Positions 1 through 10,039 of a DNA stretch of 64,000 nucleotides are shown here, piece by piece. The DNA comes from Clusia tigrina (lineage: Eukaryota > Arthropoda > Insecta > Diptera > Clusiidae). Position 1 is the first letter of the stretch. Each line of letters opens with the position of its first letter. Made by a program: the position numbers and the translations under genes. A model generated the notes under the pieces. That model was given only the letters and a program-made list of their open reading frames with translations. It did no database searches and was not told where the DNA came from. Where the stretch lies: assembly GCA_920105625.2 (NCBI GenBank), contig OV050032.1, positions 8,980,129 to 9,044,128 on the forward strand. The letters are read 5' to 3'.

Positions 1-439
1 CCAACAATGTTTTGCACATACACGAAATGGGGATGAAAATGATTTTGTGCAAGGAAGACAACGCAAAAGGAAATCAGGATAAATAACCCATTCTTGCAGT
101 TTATAGGAATTATCGACTATTTAAGGTATTTTGTCAAGGGGGTGTAACTACGCCTACATACGTATATACATTTGTATATACATATATATAAATACTTAAC
201 AATAGTTTTTAATAGAAGAGTGCATATCTAAAGGGAACACTTTTGCAATTTGATATGAATCTGTAAGGAAACGGCGCTGCTACTGCTACTGCTGCAACAA
301 ACCCAGGTTGAGTGAAGCACCTTGGCACTGAGAACTTTGCTAGCATTGCAATCTTCAGCACCCCCGTGGGTGTACTAGTGTTGTCTGTATCAAAGTAGGA
401 TTGGCAGCTGATATAGTACGCCCACATTTGGCATACGAT
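1..439. other. AT-rich intergenic sequence, no gene seen
   Basis: AT-rich sequence with short TATA/TACATA runs near 150-195. The only open frames are short and show no recognisable domain. Confidence 0.5.
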
Positions 440-993
440 TTGGGGCTGTTAGTATGCCATCGCAAGTTGGAATTTATTTGAACTTATTTGGGTTCCGGGA
501 CACTGTGGTGTTCAGGGGAATGAATTAGCTGATGAATTGGCAAACTGTGGATCTGCGACCACTCCAATAGGACCAGAGCCATTTATCGGTATAAGTTCAG
601 CAGGGGGTATGGATTGGATCAGGAGCCATGTGAATAATATTCACAAGGATGGTGCAGTTTAGCTGCTTGCAAAACAACCAAGTGCTTCCTGGAAAGCCCA
701 AACAGGCGAGTTGCATATTTCCTTCTGACATTACGAAGGAAAGATCATTGGTTGGGGAAATCACAGGGCATACTCCTTGGGGTCATCATACCATAGGCAT
801 CATCGAGAATCCGAACCGCATCTTCTGCCTGGAGAAAGAACAGGACGGCACAGAGCTTTTTCTCTGCGCTTGTCCTGCCTTTGCCAGAATGAGGAGGCAC
901 ATTTTAGGGTCAGGTGTGTTGGGAATGGATAATGTACATTCCTTATCCCTAGACAGGTTCGTAAAAGAGTCAAAGAAGTTTGAAAAGGTGTAA
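440..993 (+). mobile_element. Degenerate non-LTR retrotransposon fragment (RNase H end and C-terminal tail)
   Basis: Around 479-545 the + strand encodes WVPGHCGVQGNELADELA, the last conserved block of the RNase H domain of I/jockey-type LINEs. A frame change follows, and 649-993 encodes the C-terminal part of the same kind of polyprotein: an EITGHTPWG stretch, then a Cys-rich FCLEKEQDG...LFLCACPAFARMRRHILG tail typical of these elements. No reverse transcriptase domain precedes it, so the copy is 5' truncated and frameshifted. Family assignment rests on motifs only. Confidence 0.8.
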
Positions 994-1119
994 CTTCCTT
1001 TCCAAAATCCTCTATATCCACCCCCCCTTCCCTGAATATTTGTCCAGGCTTAGTACAATGGGCATCAATACCCGAGTGCTTGGAGGCCTCCTTCTTCGGC
1101 GGTTCTCCGGCCTACCCCT

Positions 1120-1147
1120 CTTCTATCTATATATCTATCTATCTATG
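1120..1147. repeat. TATC microsatellite
   Basis: A short run of TATC/TATA tetranucleotides (ctatctatatatctatctat) just downstream of the LINE fragment. Confidence 0.8.
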
Positions 1148-1249
1148 CCACAACATACGAAAATCAGTGCAGTTCGATTTATGGACTTGAGCCTATATTA
1201 AGGGGGCTTCCTTTTTTGGCTTGCGGTTTTATAGGGATACTAATTCCTG

Positions 1250-1530
1250 GATATGAACTGTACGAGCTCTACGCTGATATTGACATAGTCAGACGCATCA
1301 CTATACATCGTCTGCGCAGGCTTGGACATGTCGTGCGTATGAATGAGGAAGCTCCTGTGTAAAAGGTGTTCGAAGCAGAAACCGCTGGACGACGACGTAG
1401 GGGACGACCATGCCTCCGATGGAAGGACCAAGTCGAGGAAACCCTAATCACGCTTGGTATAACAGATTGTAGAAGACGCGCGCAAAGCAGAGGCGTCTGG
1501 CGAGCGCTGTTAAGTTCGGCTGTAACCCAT
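1250..1530 (+). mobile_element. 3' tail of an endonuclease/reverse-transcriptase LINE (RTE-like)
   Basis: The + strand reads ELYELYADIDIVRRITIHRL, RLRRLGHVVRMNEEAPV, a stop, then KVFEAETAGRRRRGRPCLRW and KDQVEETL. The order LGHVxRM ... GRRxRGRPxxRWxDQVxxDL is the usual C-terminal tail downstream of reverse transcriptase in RTE-like insect LINEs. An in-frame stop near 1360 shows this copy is dead. A second, better preserved copy of the tail lies at 33740-33935. Confidence 0.75.
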
Positions 1531-1548
1531 ACGGCGGGACTTATATAT

Positions 1549-1592
1549 AGTCCCACTCCCACCTCCCGTATATGGTAGGTAGGAGTGGGACT
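1549..1592. repeat. Inverted repeat (16-bp stem) at the end of the LINE tail
   Basis: agtcccactcccacct at 1549-1564 pairs with aggtaggagtgggact at 1577-1592 with one mismatch, around a 12-nt loop. It lies directly downstream of the RTE-like tail and may be part of that element's 3' end. Confidence 0.7.
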
Positions 1593-2304
1593 GTAAAGGG
1601 ATAGTACTCAAAGTAGCTACAAACGCACATAGCTTAATGGGCTTCTCAAAAATCGTACAGATTGTGTTGATGTATCGTTTTCACCATTCATGACTAAACA
1701 TGAATAAAGGCAAAACACTATGAGTATTTAGTGTTGTTGTCATCGTGTCTTTCTCACAAACGCGACTCATAAATAATGGACCGTTTGCTGGAACATGTGG
1801 TTTGACCTTCGAAAGCAACCGAAGTAAATACAAATGGACGATGGAGTTCAGTTATGACTTGAAACCAGAAGCGATAAGAGTATAATGGATTCGACTGTTG
1901 TGGTACAGATGAGTGCTTCATTCAAAGATCTGTTCAAATCAACCACTCTATACGAGGCTTATTCTCAGCTTTCACGGTTTGGTTGCAGCTCAGTAGACAC
2001 AAGCAAGAGAGCAACAGCACAACTGCGACGAGAACGGTGGGATTGGAACACTGAAATGTGGCTGCTAGTTCGCGTTCCACTATATCTCAACTGAACCATG
2101 GACCATCGCACTTCATTGGTTCGTCCAATAAGACCGGAAGAACACAGTTCCATTTCGAATACTCCTTTTTCTGCTATTGTAAATAATTTCATTTCTTAGT
2201 TCGGGTTTTGAAGTTCCACTCCCGCTTCCTAAATTTGTTTGTGGCCCACGCCCACCACTGATCCCATTCGCAACACCACGTGTCCAAAAAAGACATTCAA
2301 TGTT
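1593..2304. other. Intergenic sequence, no gene seen
   Basis: No recognisable coding, RNA or repeat feature. Open frames are short and uninformative. Confidence 0.4.
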
Positions 2305-2993
2305 TTTATTGTGTTAACTTGTTTATTGCGAACAAAATATAATTAAAAATAATGTAGCGTGGATGAAATACTTGACAACTCGCCAGCACTCTCAACTGTT
2401 GTCCACTCAGTAAGTAAACACGTACTTAATAAACTTCTCAAAAGATTCCATAAATAATACAAACTCCAGGAATTGACGGCAATCTTAGGCAATAAATACA
2501 CTCTCACTGGGCACAGTTATCCGCACATCGACCATCGAACCTATTTGAGGGCACCCGCATGCTTTTGTGGCTGGGCAGTTCTTGTGGTCCGGGTTTCGTG
2601 GAGGCTCACGAGCGCTCCTAGCGGCCCTGAGCGTTTGTTGAGAACTCTTCGATGGGCGGTTAATTGCGCCGGTGAGTGTAGTCTAATCGAAAATATATAC
2701 TTGTATTTATAACTATATGGGCGGGCCTAAAGCAGGCTCATCACTAATTAAGACACTACTATAATTGTGCACTACTGAAACACAAGGGAGCGAAAGGACG
2801 ATCCCCATCCGCTGCTACGACTGCAAGCGGACCACTTACTTTCAAAATCAAAAAAAAAAAAAACATGAAAATGCACTTAACTACTAAGAACTAAAACATA
2901 TGGCAACACATTACTAGGTAGGGAGCGTCCGTAACGTCGCAACGCCGGAGCGACACTCCTTCCTCGCAGTGAGCTGCAGCTGCGCAGATTCAT
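2305..2993 (-). terminator. Probable PNP 3' UTR with polyadenylation signals
   Basis: On the minus strand, downstream of the PNP stop codon, the first AATAAA hexamers are at 2322-2327 and 2305-2310. They would give a 3' UTR of about 670-690 nt. The interval holds a poly-A run near 2850 and no conserved ORF. Inferred from hexamers only. Confidence 0.45.
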
Positions 2994-3903
2994 TTACTTC
3001 GGGATCTGAATCAGGTTCGCCCCGTTCGCCTGACTCGCTTCATTAACTTGCTTGATCTCGAGCGCAATCTCGCGCAATACGCGGCACATGAGCTCACCAC
3101 AGATGCTCTGGCGGGACTGGCCCACCAATACGACCTCTTCGTGGTTGGCCTCGTCCTCGCTGCTGTCGTAGTCCAAGGCGCACTTGTTGGTGATCAAACT
3201 GAAGGCGAACACCGTCAAATCGCAATGCCTGGCCGTGATCACCTCGTGCACCGTCGACATGCCGACCGCGTCGACGCCCAAGATGCGCAGCATGCGCAAT
3301 TCGGCGACCGTCTCGTAGTTCGGCCCGCCCAGGCACGTGTACACGCCCTCATGCACATCGTCCTCGATGCCCATGTCCTTAGCCACTTGCTTGGCCTTGC
3401 GTATGAGGTGCGCATCATAGGCGTTCGTCATGGGCGGGAAACGCGGCCCAAAGCGGGGATCGTTGGGTCCCTGCAGCGGCGAGTTGCCCGCAAATCCCAT
3501 CATGTTGATATGGTCGCGCACAATCATGATGTCGCCCACTTTGTATTTGGGGTTGAGGCCGCCCGCCGCATTGGTGGCCATCAGGAACTTAATGCCCACC
3601 AGCTTCATTACGCGCACCGGCATTGAGCACTTGGCCAGCGGATATCCCTCGTAATAGTGGAAGCGACCTTGCATGGCCATCACCGGCATGCCCTCCAGGT
3701 AGCCGAAAATCAGGCGGCCCACATGACCCTCCACCGTCGACACCGGAAAGTTCGGTATGTTCTCGTACTCGAAGGCCTTCGTGTCGGTCAAATAGTCGGC
3801 CAGCGAGTTCAGGCCCGAGCCGCAAATAATCCCAATGAACGGCCTGATGTCCGTGCGGTCCAGCAGATAGTCGGCAATCTCCTTGATGATGTCATAGGAG
3901 TAG
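2994..3903 (-). CDS. Purine nucleoside phosphorylase, terminal coding exon
   Basis: Encodes 302 residues of trimeric PNP, the cytosolic purine-salvage enzyme that splits inosine and guanosine into base and ribose-1-phosphate using phosphate. In order, numbering the spliced 338-residue protein, one sees the phosphate loop CGSGL (63-67), EGHVGRL (94-100), RFHYYEGY (116-123), TNAAGGLN (146-153), GPNYETVAE with the purine-contacting Glu (about 233), GMSTVHEV (about 250) and SLITNK with the base-contacting Asn (about 275). These match the catalytic set known from human PNP at a constant offset of 32. The exon opens after a cttttcttgcag acceptor (AG at 3905-3904) in phase 2 and ends at TAA (2994-2996). 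I recall the Drosophila orthologue as CG16758. Frame, motifs and length all look intact. Confidence 0.96.
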
Positions 3904-4019
3904 CTGCAAGAAAAGTAAAGTGAATCGTTAATCACCGGTGTCAGAAGGGAGTGTGCGGTGGTGCAGTAGTGCGGTCCGCATGCACTGCGCACCTTGTACA
4001 GTGACCATAGTCGCCACAT
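3904..4019 (-). other. In-frame ORF extension upstream of the PNP exon (possible alternative start)
   Basis: The reading frame of the terminal PNP exon stays open through the splice acceptor to an ATG at 4019. This would add 38 residues (MWRLWSLYKV...) if transcription began here. A TATA-rich block (minus-strand TATTTTATATATTTA) lies roughly 30-40 nt upstream of that ATG. The strong acceptor at 3904-3905 and the matching upstream exon argue that this is normally intron. The extension contains no PNP-like sequence. Confidence 0.3.
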
Positions 4020-4589
4020 TGGAACATTTCACCGCGAACTAAATATATAAAATATATTTTGGGCCACCACAAAAAAAACACACACCAAACAAAACGCACA
4101 CATTCCGTGCTCGAATACGTATTTCGATATGAAGCAAAACTTAGGGGGCGATCTGCAATCAAAGCGAAGACACTCGCAGTGTCAACTGATTCATGTTAAC
4201 ACATGCAAGTACATTGCTGGCTGTCTTCGTGCTGACGGGCAACGCTGCTCCGGTGCTTCCCAGCAAGCGGCCGTGAGCTGCTTATCGCCCCATCTTGGCC
4301 AATTTCCTATACGAGTACTTTTGCCGTTATCGTGCTATTTGCCACATTTCACAGATGGCATCTGAAATCAACGGAAATCGTGTTCAACGTGTTCGTGGGG
4401 AACATCTTTGAAGACACATTGGTGTCTTCGAGTTGAGGTGGCAAGGAAATGGCACAGATTGCGCAAAGTTTCTTGTTTTCAGTTGAATCAGTGATCTCGG
4501 GCGATGCGCCGGTCTAACCGACATACTGGCTGGGAATGTGGCAAGCAAGGATCCACTGTGTTCAACAGCGAGCTCTGATTAGTGTTCTT
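4020..4589. other. PNP intron, no gene seen
   Basis: Part of the inferred 24.6 kb PNP intron (3904-28540). Unremarkable composition, no conserved ORF. Confidence 0.4.
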
Positions 4590-5680
4590 GGATATCAACT
4601 GGGAATTCCAGATACCGAAATCTACAAATATGCGCTGTGAATTTAAAATCCTAGAATCCTTTGCCAGTGAATTCCGTTGAAATTATTGAACCCCACCTGG
4701 GAATTTCAGACATCGAAAGCCGAAACGCCGTGACTGTGAATTCGAAATCCCAGGATTTTTCATTAATATTACAGGACGTTTGGCTGTTCATAAAGGTTCC
4801 AGGGAATTACTGACACAGAGATTTTCAGTTGCAAATCTTAATTGTTCAGATTGCAGCAATGGACTGCGGATCCGGATACTTAACAGTGAGTTTTGGCATG
4901 AACGACATTTTGAAATAGCAAGTTCGATCCAGAGTCCTCATGATATTAAAAGTGAACTTTGGCTCAAGGGTGAAGGCGGGTCTCAGCAGAGAACTTTGAA
5001 TACACATAACAAGGAATCTCAGCAGTGAACTTTCGATACAGATAATAAGGGATCTCAGCAGAGAACTTTGAATACACATAACAAGGGATCTCAGTAGTGA
5101 ACTTTGGATACAGATAACAAGGAATCTCAGCAGAGAATTTCCGAATTAAGAAACTCTTGAGATTCTACGCAATTAACAGTGAATTCCAAGCGATATTCAC
5201 AGATGCCGGTGGAGAATTCAAACTCCATAAATTCGGGAATCTCAATGGCGAATTTTGGAACCAGGAATCTTAGCAAATAATTTTGAATCAGTCAACTTCA
5301 ATTGTGAATTTCAGATACCTGACAGTTTAGATTGCAGGGACCTAAACTGTGAAAATCGCCAAGAGTAATCCCGACTCTGAGTTTCTGAACGAGCGAACCT
5401 CAGTTGTGAATTTCGCATCCAAGGTTAATGAGTGACATTTTGAATTCCACGAATCTAAGTTGTGAAAACAGAGATATCAGTTTTGAATTCGTAGCACAGA
5501 GAAACTCAATTCAGAATTTAGGATTCAAATACTTGGATCTCAACGGACAGCTTCAAATTCGACGATATACTCATAAACTGGGAAGTTGGGAGCCACAGAT
5601 TGCCGCACCCACCAAATCTGATCCAGGGAGTGATTTTCTTACACATATACCGCAACTGAGAATTTCCAAAGAGTGCCAAA
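4590..5680. repeat. Degenerate ~35-bp repeat array
   Basis: The phrase 'atctcagcagtgaacttt', with diverged forms such as 'ctcaattgtgaatttc' and 'atctcaatggcgaattttgg', recurs about every 28-36 bases. The clearest block, 4981-5140, alternates two variants ('agagaactttgaatacacat' and 'tgaactttcgatacagataa'), giving a 72-bp dimeric unit. Flanking parts are decayed copies of the same phrase. Open frames here are by-products of the repeat. Confidence 0.7.
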
Positions 5681-5699
5681 TATTTTAGTGTATAAGACA

Positions 5700-8019
5700 C
5701 TCGTACATTATATTCGTGTGTACGTAGAAATCATTTTGTATCAACAGAGTTTGTGTCAAACTCCTGGAGCAGCACACGGCAGAGCTTAAACATGTTGTAC
5801 AACATGTCCTAAGCAATTGATTCTAGCAGTCCTTAATATCGCAACGGAATCGACAGCCAGTCGATGTGTCATTTGCCGCCTTTTCTTGCTGGTAACTGCA
5901 CCAAACACTCATGCACTCAACCACAAGTTGTAGAACTTGCTTGACAGTTGATTGCATTTGGAGTTGTGGGTCCAAAATGAACCTCAGCAAAAAAGAAACA
6001 AAATAAATTATAATTCAGAATTTCCCCAACCATGTGAAGCGGTTCCACCACCAGCAAACCTCACACAGACGAGTGTCTCAGCTTTCATTCGTTTCAGTAG
6101 CACACGAGTGGGCGAAGGTGTGAAGGTGTGAAGCTTTGTGGAAACCGTTTGGTCGGTGTTTTAGATGGGTAGTTCTGAGACTGGCATGTACCCCAGACAT
6201 AGAAGCACGTGTGACTAGCATGGTATCTCTTTGGCTTCAACAATTATCAGTTAAAGGGGTGCGGGAAGCGGTGTGTGCATGTTTCCGATAGCGTTGAAAT
6301 GATTACTCGTAGAGTGATTGAAGAGACTTGTAACGGATGTTGTTATAGTTCTTAGATGCGGAGTTGTGCAAATTTATAGAAGCTGACGTCATTACAGAAA
6401 CATGGACAACATTGAATACAATGAATACAATGTCTAATCTGCTTCAGAATAGCCTGCCAAGGCTTTGGAGCAAATATGTGCCAAGATTCAAACACAGGAA
6501 AGTCCAAATCAGCCTCGATTTTCAGATGTGTTTTTCTTGTTCGTTTTTGGGTTACTCGTAGAAACCCATAAATTCCTCCGAGATATTTTCTAATCTGTGT
6601 TTTGTATTCTATCTTTATGTATTTTAGATCACTATCTCTTGGCAAATCGATGTAGTTACGGTGTGTGAGGCATTAAGAGCCAGAGTACTCGTAGACAAAC
6701 TCCATTAAAAGAGATACGATAAAGTGACACTATCGACTCTGCTTGGTGGTGCCTTTTCAGGGGACTTCCGATTCATACTATATATATAGTATAATCGGAA
6801 TTTGTAAATTTAGTTTAGCACACGTCCTTAAATAGCAAATGAGTGAGTGATTGAGTGCGTGAGATGTGTGAAGGAGTGCGTGTGTGGCATATTCGGTGCA
6901 GTTGAGAAAGAAAAGTGCAACAACTTCGCTTGTATACGGTTTGACTAAACTAAAATGATGTCTGGCAGGATTATTGCAGGATGTCGGCGAATTAGTTCTG
7001 TCTGCCTCACCGACACATTCCTACCATTACACCAATTTAGCTTAGTTGACAATTCGCACCCAGCGTAAAAATTCAAATAAAACTTCGATAAACAAACGAA
7101 ACAAAACAAAAGCGAAAATGGTTTTAGTGAGATTTTAGCAAAAATTTGTGAATAATTAAATAAAGTAAACAAAAATAATGCAAAAAAGCGAATGAAACAA
7201 AATGAGACGAAAATAAATTGAAATAATTAATTAACTACAAACTTTTCTTCATTCAAGACCATCGCAATATGCTCATCGGCCGACCGAATCGGAAGCGAAG
7301 TCGGAGCCACGGCAGCGGTGGTGGGGGGGTCCCCAGCGGCGGCATTGTTAATGTTGTTGTTGTTGCTGACAGCAGAGTCCACACTGGAATTATATAAGAA
7401 CAATTTTGAAACGCTGGAAATTATTTAAGATAGAAAGCAAAGCGAAAAGTGTGGAGCTGCATCACAGCATCACTGCATGTGCGTGCAGGAGTTCTATGTA
7501 CGTGTGTGTGTGTAAAATTGTGTTGGAAATATTTTTGTTTTATTTGTGAGTTGAAGTGAGTTTAAGTATAAACAATCAAGTACCCCGAATTTATAACAGG
7601 AGCAGCGTATAAATAGACCTATATTCCTATATTCCAGATGATCTGACACTCTACCCGCCTTTGTTTGGAAGAGATAAAAACAGAGAGAGGAGGAACCCAG
7701 GTATACTCGCCAACCGAGTTACACGTCTGACCAGAAAGTTCCTGAGTTAGTGCTTTCTTTGGACGAAGCTTTCACGTGGATTCAACTGGCATACGAATGC
7801 CAAAAAGCGACACTAACCTCTGGGCATCCTGAGAGAAGATCTGTATATGAGACTATCCTCATCCTTCAAATAAATAGGGGCATCACAACAGATCTTTCAG
7901 GTCGCGGTGTATAACACCCTTAAATATATCGAAATCCAAATCTAGACCTCTGGGCATATAATTTTCAGGTGCTGATCTCATGCATTCAGAATACCTCTTG
8001 AGCTCTCCTTAAAGATTTC
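5700..8019. other. PNP intron, no gene seen
   Basis: No recognisable coding or RNA feature in 2.3 kb. The only structured element is the palindrome at 6766-6800. AT-rich, with purine-rich stretches near 7080-7240. Confidence 0.4.
6766..6800. repeat. Near-perfect 35-bp palindrome
   Basis: ttccgatt-c-atactatatat is followed by its reverse complement atatagtataatcggaa. Apart from one extra base in the left arm the palindrome is perfect and has a (TA) centre, so it could extrude as a cruciform. Confidence 0.75.
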
Positions 8020-9640
8020 CGTTATCTCCTCTCTCTTTCTCTCGCTCTTTTTCCAATTCGTTCACTGTTTCTCTAATTTTCTCACACTCTCTTCCACTAT
8101 ATTTCTCGATACCTCTCTCTCTCTCTCTCTCCTCTTGTATCTATCTATGTCTCTTTCTCTGTATCTATCTTTCTTTATTGCCTTCTTTCTTTCTCTCATT
8201 CTCCCTTTTTTATTTCTTTCTTTCTTTTTCCTCTCATTCTTTTTGTATCCCTTCATCTCAATCTCCCCTTCACACTAGATCTTCTTCTGTCTGTCTCACC
8301 TTGTTTAGTTCTCTATTTCCCTTTCTTTCTTTCTCTCTCTCTCTCTTTATTTGTTTATTTGTTTATTTCTTTCTTTTTTTTTCTCTATATTTTTTATTTA
8401 TTTTTTCTTTCTTTCTTTCTCTCTCTTCCTTTCTTTCTCTCAATCTCACTGTATCCCTTTTTTCTGCCTCTCCTTCTCTCTAGCTGTTCTCTCTGTCTCA
8501 CCTCCTTTAGTTCTCTATTTCTCTATTTCTTTTTCTTTCTTTCTCTCTTTCTTTCTTTCTTTCTCACAATCTCTCTGTCTCCCTTTTCCTCTGTCTCTCT
8601 TTCTCTCTAGCTGTTCTTCTCTCTGGCTCACCTTCTTTAGTTCTCTAATTCTCATTTTTCATTTCTCTCTTTATGTCTTTGTTTCTTTCTGGCATTCTCT
8701 CTGTCTCCTCTTCTTCTCTCTAACTCTTCTTCTCTGTAGCTCTCCTTCTTTAGTTCTCTATTTTTTTTTCTTTCTGTCTCACTCTCCCTAATTATTTCTT
8801 TCCTTTCTTCTTTCTCTCTATCTTTCTCTCAAACTCTGTTTCTTTCTCGCAATCTCTCTCCCTTTTCCTCTGTCTCTCCTTCTCTCTAGCAATTCTTTTC
8901 TCTGGCTCACTTTGTTTAGATCTCTATTTCCCTTCTTTTCTTTCTTTATTTCTTTATTTTTTTCTTTCTCTCTCGCTCTTTCTTTCTCTCAATCTCCGTC
9001 TCCCTTTTTCTTTGCCTCTCCTTCCCGCTGGCTATATTTTTTAGGTTTTTTATTTCTCTTCCTTTCCTTCTATCTCTCTCTATTTCTTCCTTTCTTTTTT
9101 TTCTTTATTTCTTTATTTCTCTCTTTCTCGCAATCTCTCTCTCTCTCTTTTTCTCTGTTTCTCCTTATCTATAGCTCTTCTTTTCTCTGGCTCACATTGT
9201 TTAGTTCTCTATTTCTCTTTCTTTCTTTCTTTCTCTCAATCTCTGTCTCCCTTTTTCCTCTGTCTCTTCTTCTCTCTAGCTGTTCCTCTCTCTGGCTAAC
9301 CTTCTTTAGTTCTCTATTTCTTATTTCTCTCTTTATTTCTTTCTTTCTTGCTCGCAATCGCTCTGCCTCCCTTTTTCTCTATCTCTCCTTCTCTTTTGCT
9401 CTTCTTCTCTTTGTCTCACCTTCTTTAGTTCTCTATTTCTCGTTTCTCTCTTTCTTGTTTTGTGTCCTTCTGGCATTCTCTTTGTCTCCCTTTTTCCTTT
9501 GTCTCTTCTTCTCTCTAGCTTATGTTCTCTCTAGCTCTTGTTCTCTGTAGCTCTCCTTCTTAAGTTCTCTATTTCTCCCTTTCCTTCTCTTTTGCTCTTT
9601 CCTCCCCTCTCTATCGCTCTCCTTTTCTTTGTTTCGTTAT

Positions 9641-9678
<38 letters not shown>

Positions 9679-9720
9679 TCATGTATTTATTTCCGTATTT
9701 TTATCTCACTAGTTTCACCC
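8020..9720. repeat. 1.7-kb polypyrimidine tract with a degenerate higher-order repeat
   Basis: The + strand is almost entirely C and T (TCTC, TTTC). Within it the phrase 'ctggctcaccttctttagttctctatttctc' recurs in diverged form near 8295, 8500, 8630, 8745, 8905, 9040, 9190, 9300, 9420 and 9555. Blocks of 'tctctctagctgttc' and 'tctgtctcccttt' lie between. This indicates a decayed tandem array of units roughly 110-160 bp long, not simple slippage alone. The Ser/Phe/Leu-rich open frames are low-complexity by-products. Confidence 0.85.
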
Positions 9721-9975
9721 GGTTAATTGAATGTACGAGTCCTGATTTCATCATAATCGCATCTCATATTTGTGTCATTTTCTTCCGTTTCCCCCTCCCT
9801 CTTCGGGTGAAAGCAACGGGCCAATCTAACCAAAATGACACTGGTTTGACCAAGTGCTGTTTGCGTTGCTACCTCTGTAAATATTTGCCCTGTTTACTTC
9901 TGAAGCCGTGATAAGAATGTTTAAGAAAAGCCGATTGTTTGCCAGCGTCTCGAATGTCTTTGCGAAAGGCCGTCC

Positions 9976-10031
9976 AAAGAAAATGTTCGAAAGAAAATGT
10001 TCGAAAGAAAACGTTCGAAAGAATACGTTCC
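9976..10031. repeat. 14-bp tandem repeat, four copies
   Basis: Four consecutive copies of aaagaaaatgttcg, the third and fourth with substitutions. Confidence 0.85.
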
Positions 10032-10039
10032 AATGAATA

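Noticed and set aside
3048..3923. Plus-strand ORFs over the PNP exon
   Set aside because: Shadows of PNP, which has catalytic motifs and splice sites on the minus strand.
8178..9726. Ser/Phe/Leu-rich ORFs
   Set aside because: By-products of the polypyrimidine repeat.
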